NCBI GenBank assembly: GCA_963580285.1 | Contig: OY757020.1 | Location: forward strand, 96,475,497-96,539,496 | DNA length: 64,000 nucleotides | Origin: Lucinisca nassula | Lineage: Eukaryota; Mollusca; Bivalvia; Lucinida; Lucinidae | Reading direction: 5' to 3' | In this document: positions 22,949-32,916 of the stretch, in pieces | Numbering within the stretch: the stretch's first letter is position 1 | How the letters are laid out: every line of letters begins with the position of its first letter | Translations under genes and position numbers: made by a program | Notes under the pieces: generated by a model | The model's database searches: none | What the model was told of the DNA's origin: nothing | Seen by the model: the letters and a program-made list of their open reading frames with translations, nothing else

Positions 22949-23876
22949 ATGGATTTTAAACACAAAATAATACAATGCAATCGTCGAGGTCTTAAATCAA
23001 ATTATAACGAACTCGTATTACTGATTTCGTTATTTGTATCGGTTTTTTTGTTTGCAAGAAACTTTTTTAAAAACTGATGACAACATAGATGTCAGGGGTT
23101 TCAATACATATAACTATATCTATTCTGATGGCAACAAACCATCTGGTGGCAGTTCAATTTTCGTTAAATCATGTTTACCACAAAGAGAGATCAAATTAAA
23201 AACAGACCTACAAGCTGTAGCAGTATCGGTTTCTCTGGATAAAGAAACTACAATATGCTCTTTATATATTCCACCCTCATTTTCTTTAAAGCCCGAACAT
23301 CTTGACTCATTGCTGAGTCAGCTTCCATCCCCATATCTTTTAGTTATCGACTTCAATGGTCACAATATTCTATGGGGCTGTAAAGATATCAATAACAGAG
23401 GAGCACTTGTTGAAGATTTTATTGCAAAGAGTGATCTTTGCTTGATGAATGATAAATCTTATACTTACCTTCACCCAGCGACAGGTCATTTGTCTCCTTT
23501 AGATCTCTCTTTGTGTCACCCATCTCTCTTCTTGGACTATGACTGGTCTGTTTATGATGATCAGTGCGGAAGTGATCACTTCCCTGTTATAATTGAGAGC
23601 GTAAACGAACAAGATGAGGACTAGCCAGAAATGGAAAATGAATAAAGCCGACTGGGAATTATTCCGTAATTTATGTGAAGAAGAGTTATCAGTTGATCAC
23701 TTAAATGAATCATATGACATTGTTTCTGATTTCACAGATAAACTAATTAATATATCAGAACAATGCATTCCAAAGACCTCCGCAAATACCAAGAAAAGCA
23801 AGCCTTGGTTTAATAATGACTGTAAAGAAGCTATTCAAAAGCGCAAACAGGCTCTAAATAAGTTCTGCAAAAGTCC
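22949..23876 (+). pseudogene. ORF2 5' part (endonuclease), copy G
   Basis: It begins at ATG 22949. A deletion and substitutions near 23030-23045 break the frame (LLNPSVF region), then it is open to a frameshift and stop near 23622 (ACTAGCC for ACTGTAACC). The AP-endonuclease motifs QET, IDFNGHN (Gly of GDFN replaced by Ile) and SDH are visible. Copy H interrupts it in the linker before the RT. Confidence 0.88.
23864..23876 (+). repeat. Target-site duplication, left, of copy H
   Basis: TCTGCAAAAGTCC here and at 29627-29639, where ORF2 of copy G resumes. Ambiguous by 1-2 C at the 5' junction. Confidence 0.92.
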
Positions 23877-24426
23877 CCCCCAGGTATTAGACTTCCTGCC
23901 TTGCCGTGGCCCTGGGGGCTCAGTTCCCACTGGGCACATTGCCGCTGTGGTCTCTGTGCCCACTGGGAAGAGCTAAAGGAAGTACCACCCGTTTGCCGTG
24001 GGTGGCGTCCTGTAAGCCGGAAGAAGGGATCCTGGAGGTTGAGGGTTACCTGAGGTGGCGGTGCTTCAGGTGCCCAACACGCCTCTTTGGCCTGGCTTTT
24101 CGGTGTAGACGGGTGGCCGTGCGGTCCGGCACGGTCAATCGGCTGGTCGCGCCGAGCCCTAGAGATACCGCTTTGCTTTCTCTTCAACTCTTTTTGTATC
24201 TTTCCTGATACCAACCATATGCCCATTTACCTTACCCTTTTCTGTCTTTTTATCTCTAGAAGGCGGTGGCTAAACGGATCAATCGTGTAGGCATTTTGTT
24301 TATACGAGTATATCTCACGTGTATCTCTAACACCTGCGAGTTGGATAACCACTCCATTATGGTGTTCCCTTGTAGGGCTCCACGGAGGGCGGAAATCACT
24401 TGGGACGAAACTAGAATTTTTTCCTT

Positions 24427-25836
24427 ATGCCTCATGGAAAAAAAAAAATAACCGCAACGCATCTAAACACAACGTACCTAAACGTAAAAAACAAGACGAT
24501 TCATCCGAATCGGATGAACACAGTCAACAAGCCAGTCAGCAGTCAAGTCAACAAACCAGTCAGCAGTCCGCTGAACCAAATTTCGACAATGTTCCGCGTT
24601 TCTTGGTTGTCTCGTCGCTTGACGATACACGAAGTGTATCCAGCCTTTCTCCTTTCGTAATTGAGAAATGTATTAACTCCATAGCCGGACACCCTAAGAG
24701 TATCAAAAAGCTCAAATCAGGTGACCTTCTCTTGGAAGTCGAGAAAAAACAGCAGGTCGTAAGCCTGCTAAGCACCAATAAACTCTTTGATCTTCAGGTT
24801 AAAGTCTCTCTCCACAACACGTTAAATTCGTCTAAGGGAGTGATTCGCAGTCCAGAACTGCGCCCTTGTACAGATGAAGAGATCGTCGATAACTTGAAAG
24901 ATCAGGGAGTTGTTGGTGTTCGTAACATCAAAGTCCGTAGAAATGGTGTACTAAAACCAACAGCAACTTATGTGCTGACTTTTAATACACCAGTTCTACC
25001 CAAGAAAATCAAAGTAGCATATCTTTCCATTAACGTAGAGGTATACATCCCAAACCCTCTTAGATGTTACTCTTGTCAGGCTTTTGGCCATCATGAAAGC
25101 AGATGTCAGAGAAAAAAAACTCTGTCCTAATTGTGGTGAAGAAAAGCATGTTGATAATCACCTCAACTACAAAAATGAACCCAAATGCGTAAATTGTGAT
25201 GGCAAACATGCTGTTTTCTCTCGAGACTGTCCGGCATGGAAAAAAGAAAAAGAAATACTAACCGTCAAATACCAAAGGGGGATAACATTCCCAGAAGCGC
25301 GAAAAATTGTCGATGAGCGATATATAACACCAACCACCAGTTTCGCCAGCATCACAAAGGGTACTGGTGTAAAATGTACCAGCTCCGCGACACAGACTGC
25401 TGAATCATACATAGCTGAACTGAAAAAATCTGGTGCATGGAGTAAACCCACTCCAGCACCGCAAAGTTCAACCAATTTATCAAATGGCGCAATCCAGGTT
25501 GCTTCGGATCGGTCGACAGCGACCGTACCGAAGCCAGCGCCGCACGTAAAAGAGAAACTCGACTCAGGTCGAACTAATAAGGGATCGGAAGATCCGATCA
25601 AAAAACATCAATTGTCTCGAAAACAGACAGACAGACAACGTAAAATGGAAAGAGACAATATTAGATTTCAGAACAGATTCGGATCTTTGAGTGACAGTGA
25701 TATGGAGTTCGCTGAAACTCCATCATCACCAAATGGCAATAACAGATCGAGGTCAGCAACACCACGAGCTGGTGATAGCAGATCTATATCACCAATTGCA
25801 GCTCCAATATATTTTCTAGTCTTAATCTCTTCATAA
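24427..25836 (+). pseudogene. ORF1, copy H, two frameshifts and lost stop
   Basis: The start MPHGKK is followed by a run of eleven A (24437-24447) that shifts the frame. The conserved block is open from 24603 to 25130, and an extra A near 25112 (in the lysine run between knuckles 1 and 2) shifts it again. The rest is open to 25836: the family stop TAG near 25809 has become TAT, so the frame reads to within two bases of the ORF2 ATG at 25838. One Cys of the second knuckle has changed to Tyr (NYKNEPKC). Confidence 0.88.
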
Positions 25837-25837
25837 A

Positions 25838-28800
25838 ATGGATTTAAAACACAAAATAATACAATGGAATTGTCGAGGTCTTAAACCAAATTATAATGAA
25901 CTCTTATTACTTATTTCGTTATTAAACCCATCGGTTTTTTGTTTACAAGAAACTTTTTTAAAAACTGATGACAACATTGATGTCAGGGGTTTCAATACAT
26001 ACAACTATATCTATTCTGATGGTAGCAAACCATCTGGTGGCAGTTAAATTCTTGTTAAATCATGTTTACCACAAAGAGAGATCAAATTAAAAACAGACCT
26101 ACAAGCTGTAGCAGTATCGGTTTCTCTGGATAAAGAAACTACAATATGCTCTTTATATATTCCACCCTCATTTTCGTTAAAGCCCGAACATCTTGACTCA
26201 TTGCTGAGTCAACTTCCATCGCCATATCTTTTAGTTGGCGACTTCAATGGTCACAATATTCTATGGGGCTGTAAAGATATCAATAACAGAGGAGCACTTG
26301 TTGAAGATTTTATTGCAAAGAGCGATCTTTGCTTGATGAATGATAAATCTTATACTTACCTTCACCCAGCGACAGGTCATTTGTCTTCTTTAGATCTCTC
26401 TTTGTGTCACCCATCTCTCTTCTTGGACTATGACTGGTCTGTTCATGATGATCAGTGCGGAAGTGATCACTTCCCTGTTATAATTGAGAGTGTAAACGAA
26501 CCAGATGAGGACTGTAACCAGAAATGGAAAATGAATAAAGCCGACTGGGAATTATTCCATAATTTATGTGAAGAAGAGTTATCAATTGATCATTTTAATG
26601 AATCATCCGACATTGTTTCTGATTTCACAGATACACTTATTAACATATCAGAACAATGCATTCCAAAGACCTCCACAAATACTAAGAAAAGCAAGCCTTG
26701 GTTTAATAATGACTGTAAAGAAGCGTAATTATTCTGACACTTTTAGAAATTTCAAAAAGGACCAGGAGAAAAGAAAACTTAACTTCAAATCCCTTAATCA
26801 AGAAGAATACAACACACCTTTTAACTTATCCGAACTCGTTGAAGCCATTGAAAAATCACATGATACGGCAACCGGCCCCGATGAAATTCATTATCAGATG
26901 CTTAAGCATCTGCCAAAAAGTTCTCTTACAACACTTTTAGATATCTTTAATAATATTTGGGAAACGGGGGTCTGTCCTGAGAGTTGGCGTGTAGCTACAG
27001 TTGTACCAATTCCGAAACCAGGGAAAGATCATGCAGAACCTACAAATTATCGTCCGATAGCTTTGACAAGTTGTTTGTGTAAAACATTGGAGAGAATGAT
27101 AAACAAGATATTAGTCTGGTACTTAGAGTCCAACAACCTCATTTCAGAATATCAATCGGGTTTTCGTTCGGAACGTAGTACCAATGACAATTTAATAAGA
27201 CTAGAAACATTTATACGAGATGCTTTTATTAACAAAGAACACGTAGTGGCTGTCTTTTTCGACTTGGAGAAAGCATATGATACAACATGGCGTTATGGAA
27301 TATTGAAAGATCTACATAACATTGGCTTAAGAGGAAAACTTCCCAGTTTTATTGAAAGCTTTTTAGGGGAGCGCATGTTTCAGGTGCGTGTGGGGTCTAT
27401 CCTGTCAGATTTCTATGATCAAGAACAGGGTGTCCCACAGGGTAGTATTCTTTCAACTACGCTATTTAACATCAAAATAAACAATATTGTACAATGTTTG
27501 GACGACAAAACTGATTGTTCATTGTATGTTGATGATTTTTGTATATGTTACCGTTCAAAAAATATGAAAACAATTGAACGAAAGTTACAACAAAATTTAA
27601 AAAGAATAGAAGAATGGACTGATAAAAATGGTTTCAAGTTCTCCAAGTCGAAAACGCAGTGTGTTCATTTTTGTAAACTACGGAAGAAACACGAACATCC
27701 TTCCCTGTTTTTATACGGATCACAAATTCCTGTTGTTGAAGAAGCCAAATTTCTTGGGGTCATATTTGATCAAAAGTTATCTTTTATTCCACATATTAAA
27801 TATCTTAAAGCGAAATGCTTAAAAGCTTTGAATCTTTTGAAAGTTTTAGCTCATACAAGTTGGGGAGCAGATCGGTATACTTTATTACATCTTTACCGGT
27901 CTTTAATAAGATCTAAATAAGATTATGGGTCTGTTGTTTATGGTTCTGCCAGAAAGTCCTATTTAAAATCCTTGGATACTATCCATCACCAAGGCCTTCG
28001 TCTGGCCATGGGAGCCTTCCGTACTTCTCCCGTATTAAGCCTTTATGTAGAAGCAGGTGAACCATCTTTAACCTCGCGCAGAGAGAAACTTTCTCTTCAG
28101 TATGCTATCAGACTTGCTGCAAATCCATCTAACCCGGCATCCAAAATTTCATTTCCACCTCAATTTGTAGATAAGTATGAAACAAAACCCACAGCAATCA
28201 AACCTTTTGGATTACGTATTTTACCACTGCTGGAAAATTCAGGTATCGACCTTAAAAATATTCAAAAACATGAAACCGCCGAAGTTCCATCTTGGTGTAT
28301 TAAACAACCTTCTATTCTGTTCGACTTGCATGATGGAAAAAAATCCGAATCAAATCCAATACTTCTCAAACAAAACTCGCAGGTACTGCAGTTACGTTAC
28401 AATGATTACCAGCAAGTCTATACTGATGGTTCCAAAGAAGGAGATAAAGTTGGCTGTGCGTATGTTTCTAAAGATACGCACAAAACCATGCGCCTTCCAG
28501 ATGGTTCATCTATTTTTACAGCTGAAGCCAAAGCAATAGACCTAGCTTTAGATTTTATCAGTTCTTCAACAATTCAAAAAGCAATTATATTTTCGGATTC
28601 ACTTTCTGTGCTTAAGGCTTTAGACCATTCATCATCTAAAAATCCTCAAATTCAAAAATTGATCGAAAAACATCATGAAATTTCTAAAACACACCAAGTA
28701 TTGTTTTGTTGGCTTCCGAGCCATATTGGCATTGTCGGCAATGAATATGCTGACAAGAAAGCAAAGGAATCGCTCAATCTTGATCCATCTGTTTTTAAAA

Positions 28801-29207
28801 TTCCTTTTAACAATTTTAAACCATTTATCAACAGATACATCTTGTCGGAATGGCAAGGCGAATGGGACCGTGCAATAAATAACAAACTCCATGCCATTAA
28901 ACCTGTCGTTAGTACAAAATGCTCTCCTCCACAGTTTTCCAGAAAAGAGGACGTAGTATTAACACGACTGCGCATCGGCCATACTAGAGTTACTCATTCT
29001 TATATTTTTAATGGTGATGATCAGCCTTCTTGTGTAGGTTGTGATCAGCCATTCACTGTGAAACATATCTTAATTGACTGTGTTGACTTTTCACCCTCAC
29101 GTATTTTATATTTCAAAGCTGACACTTTGCAACAACTGTTTCGAGATGTACCTGTTGATAATATTATTTTATTCTTAAAAGAAATTGGACTTTTTCATAA
29201 GATTTAA
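25838..29207 (+). pseudogene. ORF2, copy H, two stops and a deletion
   Basis: The frame is broken by a TAA at 26046 in the endonuclease (GGCAGTTAAATT for GGCAGTTCAATT), by a deletion of about 350 bases near 26725 that fuses the end of the endonuclease linker to the region before the RT out of frame, and by a TAA at 27918-27920 in the thumb region. The RT (PIPKPGKDH, FDLEKAYD, GVPQGS, YVDD) is otherwise open, and the RNase H to C-terminus is open from 27972 to 29207. Confidence 0.9.
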
Positions 29208-29352
29208 CTGTTTCAGATTTTTATACATTATCATTCTGACTTTTTACTTTGAATATCACCATAATTATTCATGCCGTTTAACCATCAACCGTTTGACGCT
29301 TATGACCCACAAAGAGGGTTGACGCGTCGTTAAACACGAAATCATCATCATC

Positions 29353-29628
29353 TGTGTTGACTTTTCACCCTCACGTATTTTATATTTCAAAGCTGACACT
29401 TTGCAACAACTGTTTCGAGATGTACCTGTTGATAACATTATTTTATTCTTAAAAGAAATTGGTCTTTTTCATAAGATTTAACTGTTTCAGATTTTTATAC
29501 ATTATCATTCTGACTTGTTACTTTTAATATCGTCATAATATTAATGCCATTTAACCATTAACCGACTGACGCTTATGACCCACCAAGAGGGTTGACGCGT
29601 CGTTAAACACGAAATCATCATCATCATC
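29353..29628 (+). mobile_element. I/Nimb-like LINE, fragment I, 276 bp, on the tail of copy H
   Basis: It contains only the last ~130 coding bases of ORF2 (from the TGTGTTGACTTTTC segment), the 3' UTR and the tail. It starts with no filler after the ATC tail of H. Its 3' UTR has the CGACTGACGC/CCACCAAG variant of copies G and L, not that of H, so it is not a tandem slippage product of H. Confidence 0.88.
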
Positions 29629-29639
29629 TGCAAAAGTCC
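29627..29639 (+). repeat. Target-site duplication, right, of copy H plus fragment I
   Basis: TCTGCAAAAGTCC, second copy; copy G continues from here with CACTTCAGAAAAGC. Confidence 0.92.
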
Positions 29640-30522
29640 CACTTCAGAAAAGCTAAACGACGTTAAAGTTTTTAGAGCTAAAGCTCGGCGAACAATCCGA
29701 GCTTCCAAACGAAAGTCATGGAGAGAATATGTCTCCAAATTGAACTACAAAACCCCCATTAAAAAGGTTTGGGATATGGTACGAAAAATTTCAGGAAAAA
29801 CAAAGTCCTCTAGTTGTACACATTTAAATACTGGTTTTGACACAAAAGCTTCACCTAAAAAAGATATTTCAGATACTCTTGGTAGCACATTTTTGAGCAA
29901 TTCATCACCGCGTATTTATTCTGATACTTTTAGAAATTTCCAAAAGAACCAAGAGAAAAGAAATCTAAACTTTAAATCCCTTAATCACGAAGAATACAAC
30001 AAACCTTTTAACTTACCCGAACTAGTGGAAGCCATTGAAAAATCACACGATACAGCAACCGGCCCCGATGAAATTCATTATCAGATGCTCTGCCAAAAAG
30101 TTCTCTTTCAACACTTTTAGATATCTTTAATAATATTTGGGAACCTGGGGTCTGTCCTGAGGAATGGCAAGGCGAATGGGACCGTGCAATAAATAACAAA
30201 CTCCATGCCATTAAACCTGTCGTTAGTACAAAATGCTCTCCTCCACAGTTTTCCAGAAAAGAGGACGTAGTATTAACACGACTGCGCCTCGGCCATACTA
30301 GAGTTACTCATTCTTATATATTTAATGGTGATGATCAGCCTTCTTGTGTAGATTGTGATCAGCCATTCACTGTGAAACATATCTTAATTGACTGTGTTGA
30401 CTTTTCACCCTCACGTATTTTATATTTCAAAGCTGACACTTTGCAAAAACTGTTTCAAGATGTACCTGTTGATAACATTATTTTATTCTTAAAAGAAATT
30501 GGTCTTTTTCATAAGATTTAAC
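29629..30522 (+). pseudogene. ORF2 remainder, copy G, with large deletion
   Basis: It continues the linker before the RT (KLNYKTPIKKVWDM) and is open to 30120. There a 7-base loss inside an 18-bp palindrome shifts the frame. At about 30161 the sequence jumps from the first RT block (GVCPE) to the segment after RNase H (EWQGEWDRAINNK), removing ~1.7 kb. The rest matches the C-terminus, with the Gly of the CVGC motif changed to Asp. Confidence 0.87.
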
Positions 30523-30670
30523 TGTTTCAGATTTTTATACATTATCATTCTGACTTGTTACTTTTAATATCGTCATAATTATTCATGCCGTTTAACCATT
30601 AACCGACTGACGCTTATGACCCACCAAGAGGGTTGACGCGTCGTTAAACACGAAATCATCATCATCATCA

Positions 30671-30683
30671 TCTGACAGAAAGT
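30671..30683 (+). repeat. Target-site duplication, right, of copy G
   Basis: TCTGACAGAAAGT, second copy; copy F resumes with CCTATTTAAAATC. Confidence 0.9.
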
Positions 30684-31267
30684 CCTATTTAAAATCTTTG
30701 GATACTATCCATCTCCAATGCCTTCGTTTGGCTATGGCAGCCTTCCGTACTTCTCCCGTATTAAGCCTTTATTTAGAAGAGAGAACCTTTCTCTTCAGTA
30801 TGCTATCAGACTTGCTGCTAATCCATCTGACCCGGCCTCCAAAATTTTATTTCCACCTGAATTTGTAGATAAGTATGAAACTAAACCCACAGCAATCAAA
30901 CCTTTTGGATTACGTATTTTACCACTGCTAGAAAATTCAAGTATCGACCTTAAAATATTCAAAAACATGAAACGGTCGAAGTTCCATCATGGTGTATTAA
31001 AAAAAAAACCTTCTATTCTGTTTGACTTACATGATGGCAAAAAATCCGAATCAAATCCAATGCTTCTCAAACAAAACTTTCACTCAAACAAAACTTTGAG
31101 GTACTGCAGTCACGTTATGATGATTACCAGCAAGTCTATACTGATGGTTCCAAAGAAGGAGAAAAAGTCGGTTGTGCGTATATATCTCAAGATACGCACC
31201 AAACCTTGCGCCTTCCAGATGGTTCATCTATTTTTACAGCTGAAGCCAAAGCAATAGACCTAGCTTT

Positions 31268-31637
31268 AGGAGGCCTTCATGCGGACTGAACAAATTATTT
31301 GTCTAAATCGCGACGGAAGTAAGGGCGAGGATTGTGGCCACGTAAAACCGATTTAAGCCCCCCAGTGGAAATCTTCCAATGACCGTTCCAAGGCGGCTCT
31401 TCTGTGGCGATTTATTTATGTTGTTGTTTGTTACTAACTGTGTGTATCACTTGTGTCTTTTAATTTTGGATGGCCATATGGCCATTTTGTGGGAAAGTAA
31501 CTGTCCTTATGGCCTTCCTTTGTTTAGGTTTCCATTATGGTCTGGTCGCTTAATGTTTGTATTTCTTTCCCTTTGGTGTCTTTTATGGGTGGAGTAAGTT
31601 AATTGTATCAATTCCTGATCTTTGTTTTACTTCTACT
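31268..31637 (+). mobile_element. 3' fragment of the Penelope-like element, in copy F
   Basis: About 370 bases matching the last part of the element at 5844-7900 (opposite strand) and 50435-50815. CTTTAG occurs at both junctions (31264-31269 and 31636-31641), a possible 6-bp TSD. The start AGGAGGCCTTCATGCGG is close to that of the 50435 copy but differs by about 8 bases. Confidence 0.82.
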
Positions 31638-32051
31638 TTAGATTTTATCAGTTCTTCAACATTTCAAAAAGCAATTATATTTTCTAATTCACTTTCTGTG
31701 CTTAAGGCTTTAGACCATTCATCATCTAAAAATCCTCAAATACAAAAGTTGATTGAAAAATATAATGAAATTTCTAAAACATACCAAATCTTGTTTTGTT
31801 GGCTTCCGAGCCATATCGGCATTGTCGGCAATGAATATGCTGACAAGAAAGCAAAGGAATCGCTAAATCTTGATCCGTCTGTTTTTAAAATGCCTTTTAA
31901 TAATTTTAAACCATTTATCAACAGATACATCTTGTTGGAAAGGCAAGGTGAATGGGACCGTGCAATAAATAACAAACTCTATGCCATTAAAACTGTCGTT
32001 GGAACAAAATGCTCTCCTCCACAGTTGGCTAGGAAAGAGGATGTAGTATTA

Positions 32052-32763
32052 TTTCTGATGAATAGTTGCTGACCGAGAGACTTAACAAAAGAAAAGAACT
32101 TACTTTACTGATTTATTATTTTTGGCAAATGAAAGGCCATGACGGCGAGTGCTTTATATATATATGCATATATGCAAATGAGCAACTTGTTGCAACAACT
32201 GAAGCATAACTTCATAAAGTTCTGTAACTCAAATGTCAACGCAACTGAAGCCTGTCAACTTCACAACTTATGTCAACTGCACAACTGGATTAAATACATG
32301 TCAACACGACATGATTCCAACTTCACCACTGAAGTATACGCCAACTTCACAACAAAATGTCAACTTCACCAATGCGTAGATTCTCAGATTTTTTATGAAT
32401 GATCCACCGGGGAAACACAAGCAGATCATGGAAAGTTCTGTCAATATCAATGGCCAACTGCAAGCATGCAGTTAACACTACACTTAACATAGTTGCAGAA
32501 GTGTTTTGCCAATGAGCGTCCTCAACAGTCGCGATTGATATGAGCGCGACCGACGAAGATGCTCACCGCACCTTAAAATACTCCCGAGACACTTCTAGGA
32601 ACGGGAAACTGAGATGGGTATTATTCCCTGAGAATCTGTGGTTCTTTTATTATTCTATTTACATTGAAACCCACCGCCTGGCCTCGACCAAATTCAAATA
32701 ACAATATCAATCCACTGGATAAATTTTGATTTCGGGATGGTTGATAAATGTTTCAAACGCTCC
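32052..32763. other. No gene seen; unique-looking AT-rich sequence
   Basis: No coding frame or known repeat is recognised here. A short CAACTTCACAAC-like motif recurs between 32230 and 32365. The right part borders the last SGNH exon piece on the minus strand. Confidence 0.5.
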
Positions 32764-32905
32764 TTAAAAGGTATTCAAAAATATATCATTCCCTATAAAA
32801 GACAAGTGACAGTCATCTCTGAACAACAATGCTGGATGTCTATCTTGAGAATCTGGGTGCTTAATGACGTACCCCCCCCCCCCCTCGTGAAACAACTGAC
32901 TGAAT
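32764..32905 (-). pseudogene. C-terminal end of SGNH hydrolase, cut off by copy L
   Basis: Read on the minus strand, this continues the hydrolase frame at 36388. It encodes the last catalytic block, LFRDDCHLSFIGNDIFLN, where Asp-x-x-His fits SGNH block V, and ends at a TAA near 32764. A run of 13 G (minus strand; 32872-32884) lies before it and puts the block out of frame; 12 or 15 would be in frame. That may be decay or a sequencing error in a homopolymer. Confidence 0.65.
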
Positions 32906-32916
32906 AACTGCCCTGT
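32906..32916 (+). repeat. Target-site duplication, left, of copy L
   Basis: AACTGCCCTGT here and at 36388-36398, directly after the ATC tail. The joined sequence restores a continuous hydrolase frame on the minus strand. Confidence 0.92.

Larger units (their letters stand above)
23877..29352 (+). mobile_element. I/Nimb-like LINE, copy H, full-length insertion in copy G
   Basis: Complete 5' UTR (23877-24426), ORF1, ORF2 and 3' UTR with ATC tail (29335-29352). Its ORF2 carries a ~350-base deletion near 26725. The copy of the target duplication lies not directly after its tail but after fragment I (29353-29628), so I was added to the tail of H afterwards, or in the same event. Confidence 0.92.
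20879..30670 (+). mobile_element. I/Nimb-like LINE, copy G, full-length insertion in copy F
   Basis: Copy G has the complete 5' end and a complete 3' UTR and tail (30530-30670), with a 13-bp TSD in copy F. Its own pieces are 20879-23876 and 29627-30670; copy H and fragment I lie between. It has a Penelope-type fragment in ORF1, frameshifts, and a deletion near 30161 that removes most of the RT and RNase H. Its 3' UTR carries CGACTGACGC and CCACCAAGAGGG, shared with I and L but not with A, B, C or H. Confidence 0.9.
19579..32051 (+). mobile_element. I/Nimb-like LINE, copy F, truncated at both ends, outermost host
   Basis: Pieces are 19579-19637, 20817-20880, 30671-31267 and 31638-32051. They are collinear with the RT thumb, connection and RNase H part of ORF2. 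F starts four bases after the short tail of copy D and loses its 3' end at about 32051, before the last ~200 coding bases and the 3' UTR. It is interrupted by the fold-back element, by copy G with its contents, and by a Penelope-type 3' fragment. Confidence 0.85.
30671..32051 (+). pseudogene. ORF2 (thumb to RNase H), copy F, decayed
   Basis: It continues F after copy G: the connection region, then RNase H up to AEAKAIDLAL, a Penelope-type 3' fragment (31268-31637), and the rest of RNase H (DFISSSTFQKAIIFSNS, LPSHIGIVGNEYADK). Deletions and insertions near 30772, 30950, 31004 and 31080 break the frame. The second RNase H Asp has become Asn (FSNSLS). Similarity ends near 32051. Confidence 0.85.

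Noticed and set aside
31379..31597. Plus-strand ~70-90 codon frame, repeated at 50507-50773
   Set aside because: It lies in the 3' region of the Penelope-like element, is hydrophobic by composition only, and is broken in the third copy (antisense, 5844-6225).
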